Positions 50,465-58,783 of a stretch of 64,000 nt of DNA are shown one piece after another. This DNA is from JADJNY01 sp046349615 (lineage in GTDB: Bacteria > Planctomycetota > UBA1135 > GCA-002686595): assembly GCA_046349615.1 (NCBI GenBank), contig JAXMBZ010000002.1, positions 310,001-374,000 on the forward strand, written 5' to 3'. The notes below the pieces were generated by a model. That model was not told the DNA's origin and did no database searches. It worked only from the letters and a program-made list of their open reading frames with translations. The translations under genes and the position numbers were made by a program. How positions within the stretch are numbered: the stretch's first letter is position 1; each line of letters opens with the position of its first letter.

Positions 50465-51556
50465 TTGTTGATCCGCGCCGTTCGCCCGACGCTCGCGCTC
50501 GCCCTCGCCGCCGCTCCGCTCGCCGCTCAGTCGAGCGTCAAGCCGCTCCCCGAGGCCGCGCGCCCCGCGTCGCTCGCCTGGAAACTCTCGACGCCGCGCA
50601 CGGTGGAGCGCGAGACCTCGCCTGCGGTCGCCGACGCGTACGGTCCGCTCCCGGCCGGTGAGCGCGTTCGCGGTCCTCGAGCGGACGAAGATCCGTTCCC
50701 GCGCACCGACCTCGGCGCCGCGCCCGCGGAGGGCGACGGTCCGGCGGTCGAGCTCGGCCTGCACGGCTTCGCGTCGCCGAGCACGAGCTTCAAGAACGCG
50801 CCGGGCTCGACGGACGTCGCGCGCGGCGGTTGGCACGCGCGCCTCGGCTGGCGCACGGGCGACGACCAGGGCTTCACGCTCGGTCTCTCGAGCGAAGCGA
50901 GCTTCTACCGCTTCTCGAACGCGACCGCGCTCGTCCCGGGCTCGGGCACGGGCGAGCCGTTGAACGACGTCTACGAGACGAGCCTCGGCGCGACGCTCGT
51001 GACGCGCTCCTCCGAACGCACGTCCTTCTTCACGTCGGCCGCGCTGACGCTCGGCGGCGAGGACAACGCGTCCTTCGGCGACGCGCTGACGGTCGCGGCC
51101 GTCGCGGGCGTCCGCTACCGCGCGAACGACGAGGTCACGCTCGACGCGGGCCTCGCCGCGATGACGCTCCACGAAGGGAGCCCGTGGGTGCTCCCGTACC
51201 TCGGCTTCGACTGGAAGATCGACGACGCGTGGCGGCTCTCGTTCGAGGGTTCCCGCGTCGAGCTCGCGTGCGCGCTCTCCGAGCACTGGACGCTCGCGGG
51301 GAAGGCCTCGTACGAGCTGCGCCAGTACCGCCTGAACGACGACGGTCCCGCGCGCGGCGGCGCGTTCCGCGACCAGGAGATCGACGTCGGTCTCGCGCTC
51401 GAGTGGCGTCCGAAGGCGGGCGCGAAGCTGCGCCTCGACGCCGGCCTCGCGGTGTGGCGCGAGCTCGAGTTCTTCGACACGGGCGGCGACAAGCTCTCCG
51501 AGACCGAGGTCGACCCCGCGCCGTACGCCGCGCTGTCGCTCGAGCTCGGCTTCTGA
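50465..51556 (+). CDS. Outer-membrane beta-barrel-like protein
   Basis: This 363-residue protein starts at TTG. A signal peptide (LIRAVRPTLALALAAAPLAAQ) is followed by a proline/charge-rich segment and then alternating amphipathic beta strands, for example VELGLHGFASP, WHARLGWRTGD, FTLGLSSEASFYRF, TSLGATLVTRSS and VAGVRYRANDEVTLDAGLAAM. The last strand, PYAALSLELGF, ends in Phe, the usual barrel end signal. It resembles DUF6268-type or unclassified porin-like barrels. No partner genes are coupled to it, though the polysaccharide exporter follows 143 bases on. Confidence 0.65.
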   Translation: MLIRAVRPTLALALAAAPLAAQSSVKPLPEAARPASLAWKLSTPRTVERETSPAVADAYGPLPAGERVRGPRADEDPFPRTDLGAAPAEGDGPAVELGLHGFASPSTSFKNAPGSTDVARGGWHARLGWRTGDDQGFTLGLSSEASFYRFSNATALVPGSGTGEPLNDVYETSLGATLVTRSSERTSFFTSAALTLGGEDNASFGDALTVAAVAGVRYRANDEVTLDAGLAAMTLHEGSPWVLPYLGFDWKIDDAWRLSFEGSRVELACALSEHWTLAGKASYELRQYRLNDDGPARGGAFRDQEIDVGLALEWRPKAGAKLRLDAGLAVWRELEFFDTGGDKLSETEVDPAPYAALSLELGF

Positions 51557-51578
51557 TCCGAGGCTGGCTCGGAAGCCC

Positions 51579-51606
51579 GCGCGCGCTCCATCAGCGGAGC
51601 GCGCGC
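51579..51606 (+). terminator. Terminator after the outer-membrane protein gene
   Basis: GCGCGCGCTCC (51579-51589) and GGAGCGCGCGC (51596-51606) form a perfect 11-bp stem with a six-base loop, followed by TCGTGTTTC. Confidence 0.6.
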
Positions 51607-51699
51607 TCGTGTTTCACGGCCGTCCCCGCGCCGGGACGCGCGGACGGGAACGCGCGCGCGCTCGTCAAGCTCGCGCGCGCGGAGTTCGATCTCGCGGAC

Positions 51700-52422
51700 A
51701 TGCGCTCCACGTCCGTCCTCGTCCTCGCGTCCGTCCTCGCCACCCTGACCGCCTGCGCGTCCGAGCGTCCGCTCCCGAAGAGCACGGCCGCGACGACGTC
51801 GTTCTCGCGCGAGCTCGTGTGGGACGACCTGACGCTCGGTCCGAACGACCTCGTCCGCGTCTCCGTGTTCGGCCATCCCGAGGCCGGCACGCCGATGGGG
51901 CCCGGGCCGACGGGCACGCGCGTCGACAACGAAGGGCTGCTCAGCCTGCCGTTGACCGGTCCGGTCGCGGTCGGCGGGTGCAGCGTCGCCGCGGCGCGCG
52001 AGCGCGTGCGCGACGCGGTCGCGAAGTACGTGCAGGAGCCGCGCGTCGACCTCTCGGTCGTCGAGTACGGCGCGCGCCGCGTGTACGTCTACGGCGAGGT
52101 GCAGAAGCCGGGCGCGTACGTGCTCGATCGACCGCTCAACGTGTACCAGGGCCTCGCGCTCGGCGGAGGCTTCACGTCGCACGCGCGGCGCGAGCAGATC
52201 GTGCTCCTGCGCGGGAAGCCCGACGCGCTCGAGGTCAAGGTGATCGACGGCGAGACGCCGAACTTGGAGGGGCTCGTCGCGCTGCGGCCCGACGATTTCC
52301 TGTTCGTGCGCCGCAGCGGCGCGGGGCGCTTCTCCGACGAGGTGCTGCCGATCCTGACGGGCATCTCCTCGGCGCTCGGCTCGGCGGCGACGCTGCTCGT
52401 GCTGAACGACCAGGTCAACTGA
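51700..52422 (+). CDS. Polysaccharide export lipoprotein (Wza-like)
   Basis: This 240-residue protein has a lipoprotein signal (VLATLTAC, Cys19). A polysaccharide-export (Poly_export) domain begins LGPNDLVRVSVFGHPE and contains RVDNEGLLSLPLTGPV and AAARERVRDAVAKYVQEPRVDLSV. An SLBB-type domain follows (RRVYVYGEVQKPGAYVL, NVYQGLALGGGF). The C-terminal ILTGISSALGSAATLL helix could span the outer membrane as in Wza. It opens the polysaccharide locus. A transposable element separates it from the next genes, so no coupling is visible. Confidence 0.88.
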   Translation: MRSTSVLVLASVLATLTACASERPLPKSTAATTSFSRELVWDDLTLGPNDLVRVSVFGHPEAGTPMGPGPTGTRVDNEGLLSLPLTGPVAVGGCSVAAARERVRDAVAKYVQEPRVDLSVVEYGARRVYVYGEVQKPGAYVLDRPLNVYQGLALGGGFTSHARREQIVLLRGKPDALEVKVIDGETPNLEGLVALRPDDFLFVRRSGAGRFSDEVLPILTGISSALGSAATLLVLNDQVN

Positions 52423-52495
52423 CGCGGCGCACGTTCGTGCGCACGGCGCTCGTCCTTCGAAGGCGGCGCGCTCGGCCGGGCGCGGTGCGCGCTCA

Positions 52496-52657
52496 GAGCC
52501 TGTGAGGGAATCAGGGATGCCCGGCAGGGTTGTCCAGAGGCGTTCCGGCAAGGCGCGATGACGACGCGTATTCGCTGGCAATACTCGGAGGAATCGCAAC
52601 GCCGCCGGGGCGCTTCCGGGCGAGCGTGACGGGCGTCTCTGATTTCCTCACAGGCTC
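52496..52657. mobile_element. 162-bp MITE-like non-autonomous element, IS5/IS1031-like ends
   Basis: The terminal inverted repeat starts GAGCCTGTGAGGGAATCA at 52496 and ends TGATTTCCTCACAGGCTC at 52657. The two ends match at 17 of 18 positions, and the similarity continues to about 32 bp with a few mismatches. TCA flanks it on both sides (52493-52495 and 52658-52660), a 3-bp target duplication of the TNA type used by the IS1031 group of IS5-like elements. There is no transposase frame inside, so it would need a helper copy elsewhere. The right TCA is also the stop codon (TGA on the minus strand) of the phosphatase gene. Confidence 0.75.
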
Positions 52658-53407
52658 TCAGGCGTGCGTGTAGGCGAGCCGCGCGGCGACGCTCCGGAAC
52701 TCGTCGAGCTCGGGCGAGTACGCGGTCAAACGGCCGCCGTACACGCAGCCCGTGTCGAGCCCGATCGCGACGACGCGGCCGCGATCGCGCTGGACGCGCG
52801 GCACCCGCGAGGGCGTGTGACCGAAGAGCACGAGGTCGGGCCCGCCGTACACCTCGTACCACCACGGACGACCGGGCTCGTCGAGGCGGCGGATCGACGT
52901 GAGCACGTCGACGTCGTTCTCCTCGACGTCGAGCCCGGGCACGAGGCCCGCGTGCACGCAGAGCCACTCGCGCCCGTCGCGCGTCCGACCCGCGCCGTCG
53001 ACGTCCGCGCGGCGGAGCACGAAGCCGTCGTGGCCGAGCAGGAACTCGACGAGCTCCGCGCGCTCCTCCGGCGCGACGTCGCACGGCGTGCGGCCGTCGC
53101 CGTCGAGGTCCTCGGGCGCGAGCGAGCGCGCGCGCGCGGGGAGCGGCGGACGAGGGCTCGGCCGGCGCGCGTCGACGCCCTCGGGCGCGAGCCCCAGGCG
53201 TTCCAGCACGCGCAGCTCGTGGTTCCCGAGCACGAAGCGCGCGCGCGCCGCGGCGAGGAGCCGCGCGACGCGCGCGGGGTCCGGCCCGCGGTGGAAGAGG
53301 TCTCCGACCGAGACGAACGCGTCGTCCGCGCCGAGCGCGAGGTCCCCGAGGAGCTCCTCGAGCTCGTCCGCGCAGCCGTGCACGTCGCCGACGATCCACG
53401 TGGTCAT
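52658..53407 (-). CDS. Ser/Thr-phosphatase/ApaH-like metallophosphoesterase
   Basis: This 249-residue protein has the metallophosphoesterase motifs in order: GDVHG (residues 7-11), SVGDLFHRGPD, LGNHELRVLERLG, a His in CVHAGLVPG, and LFGHTPSRVPRVQ with GLDTGCVYGG near the end. This is the PPP/ApaH-like phosphatase pattern. Its stop codon is formed by the TCA target duplication of the adjacent transposable element, so the 3' end may have been altered by the insertion. The start at 53407 gives the usual short N-terminus and diverges from the glycosyltransferase at 53528. Confidence 0.88.
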   Translation of the reverse strand: MTTWIVGDVHGCADELEELLGDLALGADDAFVSVGDLFHRGPDPARVARLLAAARARFVLGNHELRVLERLGLAPEGVDARRPSPRPPLPARARSLAPEDLDGDGRTPCDVAPEERAELVEFLLGHDGFVLRRADVDGAGRTRDGREWLCVHAGLVPGLDVEENDVDVLTSIRRLDEPGRPWWYEVYGGPDLVLFGHTPSRVPRVQRDRGRVVAIGLDTGCVYGGRLTAYSPELDEFRSVAARLAYTHA

Positions 53408-53527
53408 GCTCCGTGGATCGGCGCGCGGCGGCGCGGGGGTCGAGCGCGGGCCTGCGCGGCTCCCGTTCGCGAGACGGCCGCGGGCGGACGCTCGACCTCG
53501 CGCCGCGTTGCTGCCGAGAGACAGCGC

Positions 53528-54871
53528 GTGGAATCCGCCTCGCCTCGTCCCGCCGCGCCGCGCGGGACGGATGCGACCGAGCGTTCCACCGGACGCGGGG
53601 CTCCGCTGCTCGGTCCGCGGCTCGCGCTCGACGCGCCGAACGAGCTCGCGCCGAGCGTCGCGCTCGACGCGCCGGACGACGTCGCGCAGCGCGTCGCGCT
53701 CGATTCGCCGAGCGAGCTCGCCCCGCCGCCTGCGCCCGAGCCGCGCACGCGTTCGCTCCCGCGACTGCGGACTCCACGCATCGCCCTGCTCGGCTCGCGC
53801 GGCATCCCGGCGCGCTACGGCGGCTTCGAGACGTTCGCGGAGGAGCTCTCCGTGCGCCTCGTCGCGCGCGGCGTCGACGTCACGGTCTTCTGCGAAGGCG
53901 ATCCGCGCGGCGCGCCGCGCGAGCACCGCGGCGTGAAGCTCGTGCACGTGCGCCCGCGGGCTCCCGGGCCGTTGCGCACGATCGCGTTCGACGCGCAGTG
54001 CCTCGCCGCCGCGTGCCGCGGATACGACGTCGTCTACATGCTCGGCTACGGCGCGAGCGCGTTCTGCGCGCTGCCGCGCCTCTTCGGCCGCGAAGTGTGG
54101 ATCAACATGGACGGCCTCGAGTGGCGCCGCTCGAAGTGGAGCCGGCCCGCGCGCTGGTACTTGAAGGCGATGGAAGGCGCCGCGTTCCGCACGGCGACGC
54201 GCCTCGTCTTCGACAACGGCGCGCTGCGCGACGAAGTCGAGGCCCGGCGCGGACGCGCGCGGCGCTCGAGCGTGATCGAGTACGGCGCGCCCCTCTGCGA
54301 GAGCGACGAGGGGAGCGAGGTCGTCGAGCACTTCGGCCTCGTCCCGGGCGAATACCACCTCGCGGTCGCGCGCCTCGAGCCGGAGAACCACCTCCACGAG
54401 ATCGTGCGCGCGCACCGCGCGAGCGGCGCGCGGAAGCCGCTCGCGATCGTGACGAACGTCGAGCGCGGCGGCGACTATGCGCGCGAGCTCCGCGCGCTCG
54501 CCGGGCGCGGGACGAAGATCCTCGGCTCCGTCTACGAGCCCGAGCGCCTGCGTCCGCTGCGCCGACATGCGTGGAGCTACGTCCACGGCCACAGCGTCGG
54601 CGGGACGAACCCGTCGCTCCTCGAGGCGATGGGGGCCGCGAACTTCGTGCTCGCGCACGACAACCCGTTCAACCGCGAGGTGCTGCAGGACGGCGCGCGC
54701 TTCTGGCGCGACGAAGCCGAGCTCGAGCGCGTGATCGCCGAGTGCGACGCGCTCGGTCCCGCGGCGCGCGAAGTCCAGCGCGCGCTCGCGCTCGCGCGGG
54801 CGAAGGAGCGCTACGGCTGGGAGCGCATCGCCGACGAGTACGCCGCGCTGCTCCGGGAGTGCGTGTCGTGA
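53528..54871 (+). CDS. Glycosyltransferase with DUF1972-type N-terminal domain
   Basis: This 447-residue protein starts at a GTG (53528), the only in-frame start in the region; it is preceded by GAGAGAC. The first about 80 residues are low-complexity, with three rough repeats of a LDAP/LDSP unit (LALDAPNELAP, VALDAPDDVAQ, VALDSPSELAP). The catalytic part begins IALLGSRGIPARYGGFETFAEEL, typical of the DUF1972 N-terminal domain of rhamnosyltransferase-like enzymes, followed by a GT4 C-terminal half with HSVGGTNPSLLEAMG. It opens the plus-strand glycan genes and overlaps the next start (GTGA). Confidence 0.86.
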   Translation: MESASPRPAAPRGTDATERSTGRGAPLLGPRLALDAPNELAPSVALDAPDDVAQRVALDSPSELAPPPAPEPRTRSLPRLRTPRIALLGSRGIPARYGGFETFAEELSVRLVARGVDVTVFCEGDPRGAPREHRGVKLVHVRPRAPGPLRTIAFDAQCLAAACRGYDVVYMLGYGASAFCALPRLFGREVWINMDGLEWRRSKWSRPARWYLKAMEGAAFRTATRLVFDNGALRDEVEARRGRARRSSVIEYGAPLCESDEGSEVVEHFGLVPGEYHLAVARLEPENHLHEIVRAHRASGARKPLAIVTNVERGGDYARELRALAGRGTKILGSVYEPERLRPLRRHAWSYVHGHSVGGTNPSLLEAMGAANFVLAHDNPFNREVLQDGARFWRDEAELERVIAECDALGPAAREVQRALALARAKERYGWERIADEYAALLRECVS

Positions 54872-56394
54872 CCGCGACCTGCGTCGCCGCCGCTTCGCCG
54901 CCGATCGATCTCGCGCTCGTCGTCGCGAGCGTGCCGGCGTGGCTCGTCTCCGTCGCGCGCGCGCTCGCCGCGGAAGGCGTCGCCTCGATCGCGCTCGCGC
55001 CGCGCGGACGTCCGGAGTCCGACGCGGGAACGCTCCGCGCCGGGGCCCGCTTGCGCGCGTCGATCGCGCTCGATGCCTGGATCGCGCGGCGCATCCTGGG
55101 CCCGGCGGAGGACGCCTGGACGCCGGCCGCCCTCGCTTCGCGCCGCCGGGACGGAGCGCCGGCGATCGTGCTCGGCCTCGATGCGCCGCCTGCGCCCGTC
55201 CCCGACGGGGAGGCGTGGTGGTTCGTCTTCGGCGTGACCGGGACGCGCTACGCCGAGGAGCTCGCGCGCGGCGACGCCGTGCTCGGGATCGAGCTCCGCG
55301 CGCGCGACGCGTCCGGAGCGGAGGTCGTCCTCGCGCGATCGCGCACGAAGGCGGCGCGCTCGCTGCACCTCAGCCGCAGCCGCGCGGGGTGGAAGGCCGC
55401 CGGGCTCCTCGAGCGCGCGCTGCGGCGCCGCGCGTCCGGCGCGCTCCGCACGCCCGCGCCGGCGGAGCCGGCCGAACTCCCGCGGCGCGCCGCAGCGGGG
55501 CTCGCCGCGCGCACCGTCCGCCGCGCGTTCGCGGTCGCCGCGCGCGAGGACGCCTGGCGGATCGAATGGCGCGCGCGCACGGACGACGCGCTCCCCGACG
55601 CGCGCGGTTGGCGCGCCGAGCACGCGCTCGCGGCGCCGCGCGGGTCGTTCCATGCGGACCCGTTCCTGCTCGAGCACGCGGGACGCACCGCGCTCTTCTT
55701 CGAGCGCTGGGCGCCCGCGCTCGGGCGCGGCGTCCTCTCCGCGGTGGAGCTCGACGCGCGCGGCGCGCCCGGCCCCGCGCGCGACGTGGTGCGGGCCGAG
55801 CACCACTTGTCCTACCCGTTCGTCTTCGAGCACGAAGGGCGCGCGTGGATGATCCCCGAGACGCGCGCCGCGCGGAGGATCGAGCTCTGGCGCGCGCACG
55901 CCTTCCCGTTCGACTGGCGCTTCGAGCGCACGCTGATGGACGGCGTCGACGCGGTCGACGCGACGTGGTTCACGCACGGCGGGCTCCATTGGCTCTTCGC
56001 GTGCTGCGCGCGCGAGCACGCGCCGCGGTCGGAGGAGCTCTGCGCGTTCTGGAGCGAGCGGCCGTTCGGCCCGTGGAACGCGCACGCGGCGAACCCGATC
56101 GTCGACGACCCGTGCGGAGCGCGGCCCGGCGGACGGCCGTTCGTGCTCGGGGGGCGGCTCGTGCGACCGGCGCAGGACTCCGCGCTCGAGTACGGCGGCC
56201 GCGTGCTCTTCCGCGAGGTGCGCGCGCTCGATCCGGAGCGGTACGAGGAGCGCGCGCTCGGCGTGTTCGACCCCGAGTGCCTCGCCGGCGTGCACGGGGC
56301 GCACACGTACGACCGGAGCGCGCGCTTCGAGGTCGTCGATCTGCGCGCGACGCGTTGGCGGCGCCCGGCGTGGACGTTCCGGAGGGCGCGATGA
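54868..56394 (+). CDS. Glucosamine inositolphosphorylceramide transferase-like propeller protein
   Basis: This is a 508-residue protein. The GTG at 54868 overlaps the previous stop. Residues about 15-180 look like a diverged formyltransferase-type alpha/beta domain (LALVVASVPAWLVSVARAL, WWFVFGVTGTRYAEELARGD). From about 260 the propeller domain appears: GSFHADPFLLEHAGRTALFFE, AEHHLSYPFVFEHEGRAWMIP, DGVDAVDATWFTHGGLHWLF. This is the pattern of the family named after plant glucosamine inositolphosphorylceramide transferase, often found in bacterial glycan loci. The bacterial substrate is unknown. Its stop overlaps the flippase start. Confidence 0.72.
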   Translation: MTATCVAAASPPIDLALVVASVPAWLVSVARALAAEGVASIALAPRGRPESDAGTLRAGARLRASIALDAWIARRILGPAEDAWTPAALASRRRDGAPAIVLGLDAPPAPVPDGEAWWFVFGVTGTRYAEELARGDAVLGIELRARDASGAEVVLARSRTKAARSLHLSRSRAGWKAAGLLERALRRRASGALRTPAPAEPAELPRRAAAGLAARTVRRAFAVAAREDAWRIEWRARTDDALPDARGWRAEHALAAPRGSFHADPFLLEHAGRTALFFERWAPALGRGVLSAVELDARGAPGPARDVVRAEHHLSYPFVFEHEGRAWMIPETRAARRIELWRAHAFPFDWRFERTLMDGVDAVDATWFTHGGLHWLFACCAREHAPRSEELCAFWSERPFGPWNAHAANPIVDDPCGARPGGRPFVLGGRLVRPAQDSALEYGGRVLFREVRALDPERYEERALGVFDPECLAGVHGAHTYDRSARFEVVDLRATRWRRPAWTFRRAR

Positions 56395-57677
56395 AGCTCG
56401 TGCGCGCGCTCCACGAACGCGTGATGCGGCACGGCCTCGTCCTCGCGGACCAGGCGCTCGTCAGCGGCGCGAGCTTCGTCACGACGATGCTGCTCGTGCG
56501 CGCGCTCGGGCTCGACGGCTTCGGGCGCTTCTCGCTCGCGTGGATGGCCGTCGTGTTCGCTCAGGCGCTCCAACTCGCGTGCGTCGGGACGCCGATGGCG
56601 ACGCTCGGCCCGAAGGAGCGGCCCGAGGACGCGCCCGCGTACCACGCGGACGTGCTGCGGCTCGAGCTCGCCTTCCTCGGCGCGGTGCTCGCCGTGGGTC
56701 TCGGCGCGGGGCTCCCGATCGCGCGCGCGTTCGGCGTCGAGCTCGACGGGCGCGAACTCGGCGCGCTCGCGGCCTTCGCGCTCGCGCGGCTCGCGCACGA
56801 CTTCGTTCGTCAGCGCGCCTTCGTGCGCGAAGAGCGCGGGCTCGCGCTGCGCATCGACGCCGCCGCGACGTGCGTGCAGCTGGGCCTCGTCGCGACGCTC
56901 GCGTTCGCCGGCCGCCTCGACCCGGTCGGCGCGCTCGCGTGCCTCGCCGCGGGCAGCGCGGCAGGCGTCGTCGCCGGCGCCCGGCACCTCGGTCCGTGGA
57001 GCGTGCGACCCGGCGCGCTGCGGCGCGCGTTCGCGCGTCACGAAGGCATGGCGCGCTGGCTCGTCGCGCTCGCGGTGCTCCAGTGGTTCACGTCGAACGC
57101 GTTCGGGCTCGCCGCCGGCGCGGTGCTCGGCCCGGCGGCGCTCGGCGCGGTGCGCGCGGGGCAGACGGTGCTCGGCGTGCTCCACGTCGGGCTGCTCGCG
57201 ATCGAGAACGTCGTTCCGGTGCGCGCGGCCGCGCTCTCGGCGCGCGCGACGGCGGGCGCGGCCGCGGCGTATCTCGCGCGCGTCGCGTGGATCGGCGGAG
57301 CCTGCACGGTCTCGCTGTCCGCCCTGGTCGCGCTCGCGGCGCCGCAGATCGCCGGGGTCGTGTACGGAGCCGCGGCGCCGGAGACGGTGCTCGCGGTCCG
57401 CGTCTTCGCGGTCCACTACGTCGCGGTGTTCCTGATCACGGTCGCGACGATCCGCCTGCGGACGCAGGAGCGCACGCGTCCGATGTTCGTCGCGCAGGCG
57501 CTGGGGGCGCTCTTCGCGCTCGCGGCGGCGCGCGCGAGCGTCGAGGCGTTCGGTCTCGGCGGCGCGCTCGCCGGGATGGTGCTGCAGCAAGTGCTCGTGC
57601 TGCTCGTGCTCGTGCTCGCGGTGCGCCTCGGACGCGGCGGTCAGGCCGCGGTGCGCACGGCGGCGGGAGCGCCGTAG
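56391..57677 (+). CDS. Polysaccharide flippase-like membrane protein (Wzx/MATE-type)
   Basis: This is a 428-residue integral membrane protein with about twelve predicted helices. The N-terminus reads LVLADQALVSGASFVTTMLLVRALGLDGFGRFSLAWMA, the pattern of oligosaccharide flippases of the MOP superfamily. Later segments include ASLSARATAG-like and GAVLGPAALGAVRAGQTVLG motifs. Such proteins move lipid-linked repeat units across the inner membrane. ATGA couples it to the previous gene. Its 3' end overlaps the convergent glycosyltransferase by 37 bases. Confidence 0.8.
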   Translation: MKLVRALHERVMRHGLVLADQALVSGASFVTTMLLVRALGLDGFGRFSLAWMAVVFAQALQLACVGTPMATLGPKERPEDAPAYHADVLRLELAFLGAVLAVGLGAGLPIARAFGVELDGRELGALAAFALARLAHDFVRQRAFVREERGLALRIDAAATCVQLGLVATLAFAGRLDPVGALACLAAGSAAGVVAGARHLGPWSVRPGALRRAFARHEGMARWLVALAVLQWFTSNAFGLAAGAVLGPAALGAVRAGQTVLGVLHVGLLAIENVVPVRAAALSARATAGAAAAYLARVAWIGGACTVSLSALVALAAPQIAGVVYGAAAPETVLAVRVFAVHYVAVFLITVATIRLRTQERTRPMFVAQALGALFALAAARASVEAFGLGGALAGMVLQQVLVLLVLVLAVRLGRGGQAAVRTAAGAP

Positions 57678-58783
57678 AGGGCGCCGAGCGAGCGCTCGGC
57701 GATCGTCCGCCAGTCGAAGTCGCGCACGATCAGAGAGCGTGCACGCTCCCCGATCTCAAACGGGCGTCCCGCACGGACCTCGCACGCAGCCGCGTCGAGC
57801 GCGCCCGCGAGCGGAGCAGCCTCGCACGCGTCGACGGTCCAGCCGGCGCCCGCCGCTTCGAACGCCTCGGCGAGGTTCGTCGCGCGCGTGAGCACGCACG
57901 GCAGCCCGAGCGCGCCGGCTTCGAGCACCGAGATCGGCATGCCCTCGTTCCGCGAGGGGTGCAGGAAGACGTCGGCCGCGCGGAGGAGCTCGAGCTTCTC
58001 CGCGCCGAAACGCGCGCCGGTGAAGCGCGCGCTCGCGCCGAGGCCGAGCTCGATCGCGCGCGCTTCGAGCGCTGCGCGGTCGGGCCCGTCGCCGATCACG
58101 AGCAGCGTGCTCTGCGCGCCCGCCGCGCGATGTCGCGCGAACGCGTCGAGCAGGACGTCGAGGCCCTTCGTGCGCGCGTCGAGCCGCCCGCAGAACGCGA
58201 AGACCGGGGCACGTCCGAGCGGACGCGTCGGCCGGGGGCTCGCGAACTCGCGCGCGTCGACGCCGTTCGGGAGCACGACCGTGCGCGCGGACGGGACGTA
58301 CCGGGCGAGCTCGCGCGCTTCGACGGGCGCGAAGACGTGGACCGCGCGCGCGTCGCGCAGGAGCGGCCGATCGACGAGCGCGATGTAGAGGCGCTTCGCG
58401 AGCCAGCGCTCGCGCACGACGGCCGAGCGGAAGGCCCCGTGCGGCGTGAAGACCCACGGGATCGCGCGGCGCGCGAGGAGCCGCGCGGCGGCGCGGAACT
58501 CGGGGTGGTAGCCGCCGTGCAGGTGCACGATGGTCGTGACGTCGAGCGCGAGGAGCGCGCGCTCGAGTCCGGGCTCGAGCTCCCACGGGGAGCGCGTCGC
58601 GCGGAAGAGGCGCAGCGGGTAGGCGCGCTCCACCGTCGGCGCGTCCGGGTCGGGCGTGATGCCCCAGACCTGCACGTCGGCGCCGAGCGCGTGCTGCGCC
58701 GTCGCGAGGCCGTGGACGACGCGGTTCACGCCGTTCGCGCGTTCGGGGTTCGACTTGCCGAGGGCGAGGTGGACGAGCTTCAC
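57641..58783 (-). CDS. GT4-type glycosyltransferase
   Basis: This 380-residue protein starts at a GTG at 58783 overlapping the previous stop (GTGA). It is a GT-B fold enzyme: N-terminal LVHLALGKSNPERANGVNRVV with the HLHGGYHPEF and FTPHGAF segments, then the donor-binding half with FAFCGRLDARTKGLDVLLDAF, LLVIGDGPDRAALE and the acid pair in HPSRNEGMPISVLEAGALGLP. It is the last gene of the minus-strand half of the locus. Its stop lies inside the flippase gene on the other strand. The linkage made is not predictable. Confidence 0.9.
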   Translation of the reverse strand: MKLVHLALGKSNPERANGVNRVVHGLATAQHALGADVQVWGITPDPDAPTVERAYPLRLFRATRSPWELEPGLERALLALDVTTIVHLHGGYHPEFRAAARLLARRAIPWVFTPHGAFRSAVVRERWLAKRLYIALVDRPLLRDARAVHVFAPVEARELARYVPSARTVVLPNGVDAREFASPRPTRPLGRAPVFAFCGRLDARTKGLDVLLDAFARHRAAGAQSTLLVIGDGPDRAALEARAIELGLGASARFTGARFGAEKLELLRAADVFLHPSRNEGMPISVLEAGALGLPCVLTRATNLAEAFEAAGAGWTVDACEAAPLAGALDAAACEVRAGRPFEIGERARSLIVRDFDWRTIAERSLGALYGAPAAVRTAA

